Source: Excoecaria cochinchinensis
Lineage: Eukaryota > Streptophyta > Magnoliopsida > Malpighiales > Euphorbiaceae
Reading direction: 5' to 3'
DNA: 64,000 nucleotides
Assembly: GCA_947683425.1 (NCBI GenBank)
Contig: CANTUQ010000031.1
Coordinates: forward strand, 2,305,001-2,369,000
Shown in pieces: positions 10,829-22,843 of this stretch (its first letter is position 1; each line of letters opens with the position of its first letter). The notes under the pieces are model-generated. The model did not search any database, was not told the DNA's origin, and worked only from the letters and a program-made list of their open reading frames with translations. A program made the translations under genes and the position numbers.

Positions 10829-13640
10829 TGTAGACACCGGGTCCTGAGGCAGCCCAGACCGAAGTTACCCAATGATGAAAATGATACCCGTTCAGAGGCA
10901 AAAATAAAAATAGAAGTAATCATTTCCTTGAAAAATGCCCTTCGTTTTAATAAATAAGAGAAAAAGAAAAAAAATAAATAAAATAAAAATTTTAGTTTTT
11001 TATTGCTTTTGGTGGCCTGTAGCATTGCCCTGGTGCGGCGCGCATGACGTGCGAAGTCTGTCGGTAGCACGCGTAAGGCGCCATGCACGGGTAGCCTCTA
11101 CGCACCTTTCATTGTGAGGGCGCACCTCACATGTGTGAGATGCGGCCCCCACTTGTGAGGGTGCACCTCAAACGTGTGAGGCGCGACCTCACACTTGTGA
11201 GGCCACATCTCACAATTGTGAGATAATGTGAGATGCGGCCCCACACTTGTGAGGCCGCATCTCACTGCCCTCACATTTGTGAGGCACATTTCACAATTGT
11301 GAGATGCGGCCCTCACACTTGTGAGGCTGGATCTCAGAAGTGTGAGATGCGGCCTCACAATTGTGAGGCCGCACCTCACGAGGGCAACATACGGCGTCAC
11401 TCGTGAGAAGGCCGCATATTGCGCGTGCCAGCGCACCATTTTTTTCGATTTTCTTGGGATTTCAGTGTGCTAATTCAAGTTTCCTTTCTGATTTTTAAGG
11501 GAAAAAATCTGATTTTGAAGGGTAATTAAGGGTTTTAATTGAAAAATATCTGGAAAAAAAATCCTAATTTTTCAGAGGGATATAAAAAGTAAAATTAGAA
11601 CAGATGGAGGGAGAGGTTTTTGGAACAGAAAAAACCTAGAGATACAAAGGGAGAAAAGTTTTTGAGAGCGAAACGATTTTTCTTTCCAATATATTCTGAG
11701 ATTATTCTTGAACCAAATAAATTGATTATTTGTGTTTAAGACTCAATTCTCATGAACAGATTTTCTACAAAAAATTTTGAAACAGTTATTTTTAATTCTC
11801 TTTTCAAGCAAAGCGATAGGAAACTAATCATCTTCTTGTTTTTGCTGCAAATATCAGATCTCTGAGGGTAAATACCTTGGCTAAATCACTTATTTCTTTT
11901 TCTTTCTTATCTTGCTTTGCTAATTAGTTTTTTTTTCATTATATATACTGTATATATTTCTTGTTTGATTTTGTTAATCTATATACTGTAAATATATTTC
12001 TTGTTGTTGTTATCTATTCATGTGTGTTGCTACTGCTTATTGTTTACTTAATACAGATTCATTACTATTTATTATCAATTGGCATATTGCTTGTCTGATG
12101 TAATTAACTTTAGCTTTAGTTTAATCTAATTGATATATTGGTATGATGAATGAAATTACGCAGATCTAACATTGATTCTGTTTTTATTGATTTTTGCTTT
12201 GCCTTTAAGTGTTAATTAATTTAATTTTCGATTTCTTATCCAATTTATTTTTTGATTATATTGGATCTTTTATTAAATGGCTTATTTCTATTATAATGCA
12301 TCTTTTTGCTTAATTAATTTAATTGATGGTTTAATTTATTTAATTGAATGTTTAACTGATTGTTTAATTTATTTGTTGGTTGTTTATATTATTTATTTAG
12401 TTGCTTAACTTATTTTTATTGTTCTATTTAATTAATTTAACTGATTATTTATATCTAATTGATTTAATTGATTGTTAATATTTAATTAAAGTAATTGATT
12501 ACATATATCTAATTGATTTAATTGATTGTTTATTTCTAATTGATTTAATTGATTGTTATATTATTCTATTGGTTGTCTGGTTATATCATGTTTTATTAAT
12601 TCGATTTAATTTACTAACATTTTATTTTGTTCTTTTTTATTGCCTCAAAATTTATTTGTTTTCACCGTGAGTAATATTTCTGAGCGAGCCGGGGATCATG
12701 AAACTAAAGACCGTCATAATTTGGGTTTGCATTTATAATTGTTGTATTTTCTTTATTTTATCATTTTTATGTTGTATATAAAATGTATTTTACATTCATC
12801 TGTATTATAGAAAATTATATTTTCTACAATAATTAAAATTGGGGTTTTTATTAATAAAATAGGACCAATGTTCTGATTTTATCCAATAAAATGTCACTTT
12901 TCAAAAGGAGAATTAATTTTCATAAAATGGGATCACTCATCCCGGTCTTTTCCAATAAAATACCCAAAAAATAGTTCTCCAATTTTCTAAGTCAATAAAA
13001 GGGAACCAATGTTCCTAATCCCAATAAATGTCCCGATTTATGTAAGATGTATTTTACGTTATTTATTCTTTTTGTAGTATTCATTTATTTATTTTGGGCC
13101 CTTGTATTTAATTTTGGGGCAATTTTATTCTTTCATGCTTTCTTTATTTTAAGGATTGTTCTGTTTCATATTTTTCACATGTAATTTATTTACCGCTTTC
13201 TTTATCGCTTTCTTTACTGCTTTCCAATATGATTGTAATGCGCTTTAAATTTGTTGCATGATCGCGTTAGATGAGAGATGGAATTTTGATTTCTTAAAAA
13301 CTCATTTATAAATTTACCTTAAGGCATTAATAAGGGTGAAGTTTCGAACACTTTCTCTAGTTTAAGACCCCCGAGGTTAGATGACATTTTCCAATTTCTT
13401 GTAAATTGGGTGGCGACTCCAAAATACCTCAAAGGTGCCTAAAAGGTGTCATGAGACTAGATGATCCTTCCAATGTTCTATTGGAAGGAGGTGTCCAAAA
13501 TATCTCATGATGCCCAATATCAAAAGACGTAAACCAATCCCTCGAGCCCTAAAAGTGGGTCTCATTACGAGGGCCTGTGTTAGGTTCGGCACGCGTCATA
13601 CGTGCCTTTGTGGTTGCAAGGTTCTCATCTGATACCTATA
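10829..13640 (+). mobile_element. Tat-like 3' LTR of T1
   Basis: Starts TGTAGACACCGGGTCCTGAG immediately after the PPT; the same start opens the LTRs at 14708 and 20392 and, inverted, at 36576. It contains a CTCACAATTGTGAG dyad array (11110-11415), a long AT-rich stretch (11900-13300) and 'gggtggcgactccaaaa' near 13410, shared with the LTR ends near 22788 and 34630. The exact 3' end is not fixed. Confidence 0.7.
11105..11420. repeat. CTCACAATTGTGAG dyad array in Tat LTR
   Basis: About a dozen short inverted repeats of type CTCACAATTGTGAG or CTCACACTTGTGAG joined by 'atgcggccc'. A GC-rich island in AT-rich DNA, 280-590 bp from the LTR start. Confidence 0.85.
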
Positions 13641-14707
13641 GTAATTTTTTAAGGTAGTGCGTCCTTTGTGGATTTCACACTAACTTTTCTTAGAGGGAAA
13701 TGCATCCTTTTGGGGATTTAAACATAACACTATGCCTTATTTTTGCTTGAGATGATCCTGACTCACCTCAGCAGCTTTTTTTTTTTTTTGAAGAATAGAT
13801 TGCCTGTTTTCAGGTTTTCACCCTATCCTCTGCCCTAACATTTACTTAGAGAACCAGTTACAATTTTTATCTCTAATGGCCTTTTTTTTTTTTGCAAATT
13901 ATGAGAAAGGCTAAAGCTGTTATCAGAGATTCTTTAAGGGCAATTAGCATGTACTTACATCTTAGACCATAGTTGTATGAGCTTCACTCTTCTCACGAAG
14001 ATGTTGTAGGATTGGCTTCACAGTTGATAATAGCATGAATCAGCTGAAGCACCAGAGTACCAAGAGAAGCAAAGGGTAAGAAGTAGACAACTTTGATCAT
14101 GCAAAATGAACCGTTTTGATCATACCAACATATCACTGCATAAATGCATATGTTTCAGTTTGATTTAATCACACATGATCCTTATTTGGCATTAACTCAA
14201 AAAATACAGGACCGTATCTAATCTCGAGATAGATTATGTGAGCATCGAACTCCTGTTGTCAATCAGCCCTCTTGGGTTTTCATGATTGAAGATTTTCTCT
14301 TAGCCCTTAATTTTTGCCCAGGATGCCTTTTTTCAGTTTCACCCTAGTACGGCGCCCAATTTTAGCGAGGTCGCCCTTTTTCGGTTTTCAACTTATGGGG
14401 CATTTATTATCTCTCTTTTTTTACTTTCTTTCTTTTTAGCCTTTGTCATGGGACCTTCTTCAATCTATCAACGTATACAATGTTCCTTTGAATTCTCTTT
14501 CATCATTATTAGCCGGAACAGCTGCTCCTTTTAACAATGCTTTTTTTTTAGAACCAAAGGCTTCATCTTGACCCTTATGCAAACTAGCTGAGGCAGTGAG
14601 TTCTCCATTTGGAACTCGACTGTGAAAGTTCGTACCTTTCTTTTATCGGCTTTGGTGGCTTGATTTTTTAAGTACCCTTTAATAGTTGAGATTGGGTTAC
14701 AGGTTAC
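13641..14707 (-). mobile_element. Inverted non-coding internal segment, Tat-like
   Basis: Read on the minus strand it follows the order of 17860-18720: 'gtaacccaatctcaac', the 'gtcgaaaacc...ggcgacc' region, 'gggctgattgacaacagg', then 'gagccagtt..tttgcat'. It is thus a reverse copy of the T1/T2 internal region, abutting LTR T2 at 14708. Confidence 0.65.
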
Positions 14708-15944
14708 TGTAGACACCAAGTCCTTAGGCAGTCTAGATCAGAGTTACCCAATGAAGATATCAATGCCTATTTCTGGGCAAATGGATGAAAGTTGTGAGTT
14801 TTTGCTCTTCGAATTTACAAGGATTGAGGATTTTTTCTTGATCACAAAAGATTTTCGGGCGTCGGGAGGGGTTTGTCTTTAGAAAATCTTATCTTTGCTC
14901 CACCGATGAGATGCCCATCAGTCGGGAGGGATACCCATCATTCGTTACGAAGGACGGCCTCCCTCGCACGAGCAGCGCCTGTCACTCGCGCGAGACAAGC
15001 TCGTCTCTCGCGGGAGCAATGCCCGTCGCTCGCGTGACAGGCCCGTCTCTCGCGGCGAGTGCTAACCGTCGCTCGCACGCAGGAGACCGTCTCTCGCACT
15101 GAGAGACACCTATCGCTCGTACGAGCGACGCCTGCCTCTCACAAGCGACGACTGTCTCTCGGTACACATCTCTCATGGAGTGGTCCGCCGCTCAAAAGAC
15201 TGAGAGTGCCCCCGTGACCGACGCCCGTCAGTCCTTCACCGATGCCCATCGGTCGTTGATCTACTGCAAGATTGAACGAAATTTTCTAGATTTCTCATAT
15301 CTTTTCAAATACATTTCCAAGATCTCCTATATCTTCCAAATCTTTTCAAATATTTTCAAATCCTGGATTTAATTTTAAGAATATTCTGCAAATCATTTGG
15401 ATTTAATTATGATTTCAGAAATCTTTTTCAAATTTAAATTCCAAATTTGAATTTATTTGAAGGATTTTTCTTAACCTACAAATAGGGGATTGAGGCTCAG
15501 TATTCAGGGTTAGTAATTTTTATGAAAAAAAAAGAGTTTTCTCACAAAAAAAAGTTCTTTATTTTTCATCAAATTTTTCATCAAATACTCTTCAAATCAA
15601 GGCGAATCGGAGGGAACGAGATTAATTCATTTCTGTCCTATACAGCCATTTTTTTTAGCATTCATAATTGCTACCAAAACATCAAGAAGGAAAAATACAA
15701 TTTTCTTGTCTTGATTTGTTTTCAAAAAGCACGATTTTGCAGTCAAAAATCTCCTGAAATTACACATCATGGAATAATCCTTGTAGAATTCAAGGGACAA
15801 AAATCATGCGATACTCATCTTTAAAGGTAATATTCCGAGGGTAAGCATTCTGGATCAACCTCTCTTGCATTTAATCCTCTTATATTGATTTTACACATAA
15901 GACTCCATTTTATTCAAAATAAAACAGTTTTTCATTTGATTTTC
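14708..15944 (+). mobile_element. Truncated 5' LTR of Tat-like element T2
   Basis: Starts TGTAGACACCAAG and runs parallel to the 3' LTR (20392 onward) up to 'catttgattttc', matching 21588. Then the copies diverge: the 3' LTR continues for 1.25 kb while here gag starts five bases later. The 3' half of the 5' LTR, the PBS and the leader are therefore deleted. Confidence 0.8.
14930..15175. repeat. CG-rich CGTCTCTCGC array in T2 5' LTR
   Basis: Repeated words cgtctctcgc, gtcgctcgc and gcgagcg on both strands at a position equivalent to 20640-20835 in the 3' LTR. CpG density is far above the surroundings. Confidence 0.8.
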
Positions 15945-15948
15945 AGAA

Positions 15949-17260
15949 ATGGCCAATTCACTGAGCGAGGCAGATATAACCCGGGCCGTGATTGCCGAAG
16001 AAGTTAGTAGGAGGTTCGAGGAATTTGAGAACAGAATGATGGCCATGATGGTGACAATGGTCCAACCTGCTGGAAAAAACCCAGCTGCCCCTCTTATGAG
16101 ATAAAATGAGCAGGAGGAGGATAGAGAGGACCCACTTGAGGAGGTTCATCCACCACCAGTGGATTTGAGGGCTACCACATCTATGGGCCAGATAAGAGGA
16201 GGAGCCCATAGGCTAGAAGATGATTATGTAGAGGAGGAACATGAAGAACCCGTAGAGGTGAGAAGTAAGGCACCTCAGACAGAGGAGGCCATATTGAAGA
16301 AGATGGAGGAGAAGTTCGAGCTGATGTCCCGAATGCTGATGATGGGAAAGGGGATGAACCCCGAGGATAAAGAGCTGGATGAAGAGGATCTAATCCCTCT
16401 AAATTTCAAGATGCCTGATATCCCGAAGTTTGATGTACATCCGACCCCACTGCACACATCAAGCAATACTCTCTGGTAATGAAGGGCACTACGCTAACAA
16501 AGAGGCAGAAGGTAGAGTACTTCTATTTAACTTTGACAGGTTCTGCGGTGAACTGGTATCGTGGACTAGATCGGAGAACAAAAGAAGATTGAGATTTTTT
16601 GATGGAGTTCCTCCAGCAGTACGACTGCAGCACAAGGATGGAGGTCACTCTGAAGGATCTAGAGCTATTACAACAAAAGCCAGGCAAGTCATTCTATGAG
16701 TACCTGACCCGATGGAGGAAGCGGATAATGGAGATGAATAGAAAACCAGATACTTTGGACTAGATCAGGCTATTTATTAGGAATTCCAGCCCATATATGA
16801 AGGATGGGTTAAAGATAAAGGGGCTGAAGGACTGGGAGTCGCTTAAATATTTAGCCATTGAGGCTAAGGCCGAGCATCTGGATGAAATACTAAATTTGCA
16901 AACCTTGCCTTGGGCAAAAACAAAGGAAATAGCAGTGGTAACGAGGGCAATGATTGGGCAGCAGAAGTCTCAACCACAGGAATGACTCAGTGCCACCTCA
17001 CTATCTCAGGTAGGCCATTATCTTAGCACTTAACCCGTCTCATCAAGGAAGGGAGGTTACAACCCTTGCCAGCCGGGCCTGCCCCAAGTCAAGGATAGCC
17101 TAGACACAGAACAGACTGGTATTGTGCATATCACCAATACACAAGGCATAGAACAGACTGTTGCTATCCTCTAAGAGATCGCATTCAAGAATTGATACCT
17201 AGCCTGGAGGAAGAAAGAAAGAATTAGATTTATTACAATGCCATTCTTTTTTATGAAATA
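15949..17260 (+). pseudogene. Tat-like gag of T2 (broken)
   Basis: Starts at ATG 15949 (MANSLSEADITRAVIAEEVS). A coiled-coil-prone N-terminus (RRFEEFENRMMAMM) is followed by an acidic EDDYVEEEHEEP segment, capsid motifs (VNWYRGLDRRT in a shifted frame, LTRWRKRIMEMN) and the knuckle-like CAYHQYTRHRTDCC near 17136. Stop codons at 16102, 16594 and about 16759 and a frameshift near 16433 inactivate it. It ends with EEERKN and a stop; no protease or RT follows, as in T1. Confidence 0.8.
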
Positions 17261-18136
17261 AAGTGTATTCCTAAACTATGCACTTGTTTCTCTTTTCTAT
17301 TTTAATAATATGGGCTTTTCTTATATATGCATTATCATATCTTACTGCATCAAGCATAAGTGATAATCATGATTAAGGCATTAGTTTAATAAATACTGTT
17401 TCATTCAGTTTTAAAAATAATAATCTTGGTTGCATCCAATCTGACTCTTGAAGCGAGATAAAATTTGAGAGATCAAAAAGAAAAAAAAAAAAAGAGGATG
17501 TCCTTTGCCTAGACCTAGAGTGACATGCCAGGGCAATCTGCTTTAATTTGTCAACTCGACAGTAATTGAAATTTTCAAAAGCTATTCCTTTGCTTCCTCT
17601 GAATCTAGGACGGACATAATGTAGCCAAGCAAAATCAAGCTCCAATAATTAAGGTGTTGTCTCAGAAGCAGAACTATCAAATTCAAGACGAACAAGGCTT
17701 TGGGTTTTCACAAACAAACGAACAAAATAAAAAAAAAGGAAAAAAGAAAAGAAAATGAAAAGAAAAGCAAGAAGAAAAGAAAAAAGAAGAAAATGAAATA
17801 AAAAAAGGGAAAAAAGAAAAGAAAAGAAAACCCATAGTTTTGGTTTAAACTATCTAAGGCCAACCTGTAACCCAATCTCAACCATTGAGAGCTACCTCAG
17901 AAATTAAGTAACCAAAATCAAAAGAACGCAAAATGCGAGCTTTTACAGTCAAATTTCAAGTAGAGAACCCACTTCTTTAGCCAGTTTACACAAGGGTCAA
18001 GACGAATCCTTTGGTGTTAAAAAGGAGGCATGGTCAGAAGAAGCAACCATTCTGAATAATAATGATAAAGGTGAATTTAAAGGAGCCACGTATACATCGA
18101 CAGACTGAAGGGGGTTCTATAGCAAAGGCTAAAAAG

Positions 18137-18144
18137 TAGTAGTA

Positions 18145-18203
<59 letters not shown>
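18137..18203 (+). repeat. (TAA)n microsatellite
   Basis: About twenty uninterrupted taa units preceded by a few tag units. The poly-leucine minus-strand frame over it is an artefact. Confidence 0.95.
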
Positions 18204-18204
<1 letters not shown>

Positions 18205-19608
18205 CCCCGTGGGTCGAAAACCAAAAAAAGGTGATCTTGCTAAAATTGGACGCCTTGCTAGGATGAAAATTGAAAAAAAAAGGGCATCTTGGGCAAAAAT
18301 TAAAGGCTAAGAGAGAATATTCAATCAAGAAAACTCGAGAGGGCTGATTGATAACAGGAGTCAAATGCACCCAAGGTGTTACTCATTGATATTGAATAAA
18401 ACTTATGTTTTTGCATCACATGTATAGTCATGATCATTGTTATGGCTATATGGTGCATATAGATAGAAATGCATGCATAAGCTAGGCATAAACATGCAAT
18501 TGAATAGTTAAGAGAAACCTATGGCGTGCCTGGGGGAGTATGCTGGAGCAAGTCACAAGGCAATAAAAACAACACTTCATGTGACAAATCCTCCTCCTAC
18601 CTTTTTTAAAAAAAAAACAAAAAAAAAAGCCGCAAGAGATGAAAACCGTAACTGGCTCTCTACGCAAAAGTTAGGCCAAAGGGCAGGGTGAAAACCTAGA
18701 AACAGGCAGTCTGCCCTACAAAAAATAAAATGAATAAAAGCCACTGGAGCGGATTGGGTCCATTCTAGGCAAAAATTAGGCACAAGGTCTTGTGAAAATC
18801 CATAAAGGATGCACTACCTTTAAAATAATGACTTCCGATGCCTAGAGTGATAAGGCGGCATTACTCCGAATAACTTCCCTTTAGGTAGATAGTGCATAAT
18901 TCTGGACATGAGTAAGAGTCCTGAGGGCAAGACGCTATACAATTCATGGCAAAAGGCCTATGCTCGTTGACCGGGCGGGCAAAGATGCACGTGGGATAGT
19001 TCTCTCTGAAAGGATTATGGGTCAGAATTCCTAAGCCAAGATGACACCTTTCTAGATCACTGGGGGCATCAAATAGTATGAGCAATACCCTCAATGAGTC
19101 CCTTAACCACCTAGGATGTGGTCTATCCATTTTTACATATCACGTGCATCCCATGTGTACACTATTTTGCATATCTCTTTGCATAACTTTACACGTGCAT
19201 AGCCTTTCACGATGCCTAACATGCATTCGCACATGCATGAACTTTGTATGTATCCCGCATATGCAATTCTTCGCGCACATCCCATGTACATAATGTTTTT
19301 ATACATGTAACGCATAATTCTTTGCACATGTTTAGCATGCATATCACGAGCGCATATCATATGCATTTAATCCTTTACACATACAGTTGTGCTCACATAA
19401 TTTTTTTACATAGTCCTTTGTGCATATTTCGTGTGTATAGCCTTGTATATATATTTCACACACATAATTCCATATGCACACACAATCTTTTGTACATGCT
19501 CTTGCACTAATAACTTTACAGGAAAAGGCCAAACCAAGGGACAGATTCGGCAAGATGAAGTCAAGATACACAAGTTGAAATCATGTGAGCCCATAAAGAG
19601 GTAATCCT

Positions 19609-20130
19609 TTAAGACCTTTTCTCAAGGCATTTCAAGTCTCTTTCAAGCATTCTCAGTATTTTCAAAGCATTAAGTCCTTTTCTCAAGGCATTTCAAGTCT
19701 CTTTCGAGCATTCTTAGTATTTTTCAAAGCATTAAGTCCTTTTCTCAAGGCATTTCAAGTCTCTTTCGAGCATTCTCAGTATTTTTCAAAGCATTAAGTC
19801 CTTTTCTCAAGGCATTCTCAGCCTCTTCAGAGCATTATCTCTAAGTCCTTTTTCTAAGGCATTCTCAGCCTCTTCGCAGCATTATCTTTAAGTCCTTTTT
19901 CTAAGGCATTCTCAGCCTCTTCGGAGCATTATCTCTAAGTCCTTTTTCTTAGGCATTCTCATCCTTTTCGGAGCATTATCTCTAAGTCCTTTTTCTAAGG
20001 CATTCTCAGCCTCTTCAGAGCATCATCTTTAAGTCATTTTTTCGAGGCATTCTCAGCCTCTTCGGAGCATTATCCCTTAAGTCCTTCTTCCAAGGCATTC
20101 CCAATCTCTTTGGAGCATTAAGTTTTTCCA
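19609..20130 (+). repeat. Two-stage tandem array (62 bp x3, 47 bp x7)
   Basis: Three units of about 62 bp (aagtccttttctcaaggc ... tttcaaagcatt) give way to about seven 47-bp units (aagtcctttttctaaggc ... gagcattatctct). The 47-bp unit looks like the 62-bp unit with an internal deletion. Confidence 0.9.
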
Positions 20131-20375
20131 AATATTCCAAATCCTTTCAATCCAAGAGAATGTCCGCACTTTGTAGCCTAGATAATGGCTCGATGAGATT
20201 CAAGGATACCCACATTTTGTAGTCTAGATAATGATGCGGTGCAACTCAAGGAATAACTAGCCCTTCATAGGGCATCCATTCGACATAGCAAAAAGGTAAG
20301 GACTGCCTCAGGTATGCATTTCTTTCCTTCTTCTCTGAATTTTGGCTAATCTAGGCACTAGTGCACTAGTTTCCC

Positions 20376-20391
20376 CAAAATTGGGGGCAAC
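20376..20391 (+). promoter_or_regulatory. PPT of T2
   Basis: aaaattgggggcaac, just before TGTAGACATC; matches the T1 PPT with one change. Confidence 0.75.
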
Positions 20392-20639
20392 TGTAGACAT
20401 CGGGTCCTGAGGCAGTCCAGATCAGAGTCACCGGATGAAGATATTAATGCCTATTTCCGGGCAAATGCATGAAAGTTGTGAGTTTTCAGTCTTTGGATTG
20501 ACAAGGATTGAGGATTTTTTCTTGATGACAAGAGATTTTCGGGCGTCAGGAGGGGTTTGTCTTTAGAAAATCTTGTCTTTGCTCCACCAATGGGATGCCC
20601 ATCTATCGGAAGGGATGTCCATCATTCGTTACAAAGGCC

Positions 20640-20835
20640 AGCCTCCATTGCACGAGCAACGCCTGTCGTTCGCGCCGGAACGACACGCGTTGCTCACGTG
20701 AGAGGTCCGTCTCTCGCGGCGAGCGCTGACCATCGCTCGTGTATAAGAGACCGTCTCTTGCGCTGAGAGACGACTGTCGCTCGTGCAAGAGATGCCTGCC
20801 TCTCAGAAGTGACAGTTATCTCTCGGCACACGTCT
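20640..20835. repeat. CG-rich CGTCTCTCGC array in T2 3' LTR
   Basis: Homologous in place to 14930-15175 but with many changes in the words (for example gagagacgactgtcgctc). It lies 250-440 bp from the LTR start. Confidence 0.75.
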
Positions 20836-22439
20836 CTCATAGAGTAGTCAGCTGCTCAAAAGACGGAGAGTGCCCCCGTGATCAATGCCCGTCGGTCCTT
20901 CACCAATGCCCGTCGGTCTTCTACAAGATTGAATAGGATTTTCCAGATTTGTCATATCTTTTCAAATATATTTCCAAGATCTCCTACATCTTCCAAATCT
21001 TTTCAAATCCTGGATTTAATTTTAAGAATATTTTGCAAATCATTCAGATTTAATTCTGATTTCAGAAATCTTTTTCAAATTTAAATTCCAAATATGAATT
21101 TATTTGAAGGATTTTCCTTAACCTACAAGTAGGGGATCGAGGCTTAGTATTCAAGGTTAGCAATTTTTATGAAAAAAAAGAGTTTTCTCACAAAAAAAAA
21201 AGTTCTTTATTTTTCATCAAATTTTTCATCACTCTTCAAATCAAGGCGAATCGAAGGGAACGAGATTAATTCGTTTCTATCTGATCTAGCCATGTTTTTT
21301 CATAATCATAATTGCTACCAAAACATCAAGAAGGAAAAATACAATTTTCTTGTCATGTTTTGTTTTCAAAAAGCACGATTTTGCAGTCAAAAATCTCCTG
21401 CAATTACACATCATGGAATAATCCTTGTAGAATTCAAGGGACAAAAATCACGTGATACTTATCTTCGAAGGTAATATTCCAAGGGTAAGCATTCTGAATC
21501 AACCTCTCTTGCATTTAATCCTCTCATATTGATTTTACACATACGATTCCATTTTATTCAAAATAAAATAGTTTTTCATTTGATTTTCTTTATTTTTTTG
21601 GGTCTGGAACGACCGACGGGCAGAACCTCCACAGATGGCCGTCGCTCAGCTAAGCGACGGGCCGTCAAGGATTTCCACCTCCACTCATCAGTCGGCCCAA
21701 GGACACCCATCTCTCACGTGACATGGGTCGTCCCTGGGCCTTCCTCCTCCATTTTCTTTATTTTCTTTCTTTTGTCACTTGTTCTTTTCTTTCCTATTTT
21801 TTCATGATAATTTTTCACATATTCTTTTTCTTTATTTACTTTTCATGCTTATTTTATTTTAATTGTCACACTAACATGACTTTTGTTTTTGAGAGTTTTA
21901 TTGTTTCTTTATTGGCTTTGGGGTATTAAAAATGGAGGACACTGTGATGAGCTGAGAACATTATTCGGGTTTATTCTTTTACCCTACTTATCTTTACTTT
22001 AATTTCCATTATTGTAAATATTTTTTATTTATTCCGCTAACATGAAAATGGCTAAATATTTATATTAATTAAGTTGGAGATCTTTTCAAATAAAATTGGA
22101 CCAATGTCCTAATTTTTTTATCAAAACAAATTGTCACTTTAAAATTATTCTTTTGTAAATATGCATGCGAGGACCAATGTCCTCATCCCTAATAAATACC
22201 CCATTTTCTGTATGATTTACATGTCATTTATAGTGGGGGTTGTATTCCGCCCTTAGATTTATTATAAATTAATGCACTTTGATTTACCTTATTTTAGTCT
22301 TGCTTTCATTTATAGCTTTTATTACGTGAATGATCTATGCTTTAATTAATGCATTAAATTGTATGAGAAAAGGAATTAAATATTAAATTCAAAACTCAAT
22401 TATAATTTAACCAAGGTATGAATAAATGGGAAGTCCCAA

Positions 22440-22830
22440 ACCATCTCTGGTCTTAGGCTCAATGAGGTTAAAGAACCATCTCAATGTACTATTGGGGTGG
22501 GGTCTCCAAAATATCTCTTGTTACCCAAAATAGGGCCAATTAGCATGGTCTTAGGCTCCACAAGATTAGATGATCTTTCCAGTGTTTTATTGGAAAGAGG
22601 TGTCCAAAATATCTCGGGTTTGCCCAAAATAAACGTATATGCATCGTCTTAGGCTTCACGAGATTAGACGATCCTCCCAACGTTCTATTGGAAGGAGGTG
22701 TCTAAAATATCTCTGATTGCCCAAAATAGACACACATGTGCTGTCTTAGGATCAGTGAGGCTAAACGACCTTTCCTAATATTCTATTGGGTGGCGACTCC
22801 AAAACACCTCCTTATTACCCAAAATAGATG
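22440..22830 (+). repeat. About 98-bp tandem repeat at the Tat LTR end
   Basis: Four diverged units, each with 'gtcttaggct', 'gattagatgatc', 'ttctattggaaggaggtgtc' and 'caaaatatctc'. The last unit has 'gggtggcgactcc'. T1 has two units at 13360-13530; the inverted LTR has them at 34530-34650. Confidence 0.85.
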
Positions 22831-22843
22831 CCCTTATAAATCT

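Larger units (their letters stand above)
17261..20375 (+). mobile_element. Non-coding internal region of T2
   Basis: No pol motif in any frame. Contains purine-only tracts (17722-17830; 18600-18630), a TAA microsatellite, the 'gcaaaagttaggcc' block shared with T1, a TG/CA-rich stretch (19140-19510) and a large tandem array before the PPT. Confidence 0.65.
20392..22843 (+). mobile_element. 3' LTR of Tat-like element T2
   Basis: Starts TGTAGACATCGGG. Holds a CG-rich array at 20640-20835, a second CG-rich stretch 21600-21725 (ccgacggg, gtcgctcagc, gcgacggg), AT-rich DNA with repeated 'ggaccaatgt' words, and a tandem repeat at 22440-22830. It stops where the Athila LTR sequence starts, so its natural 3' end is not seen. 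Confidence 0.75.
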
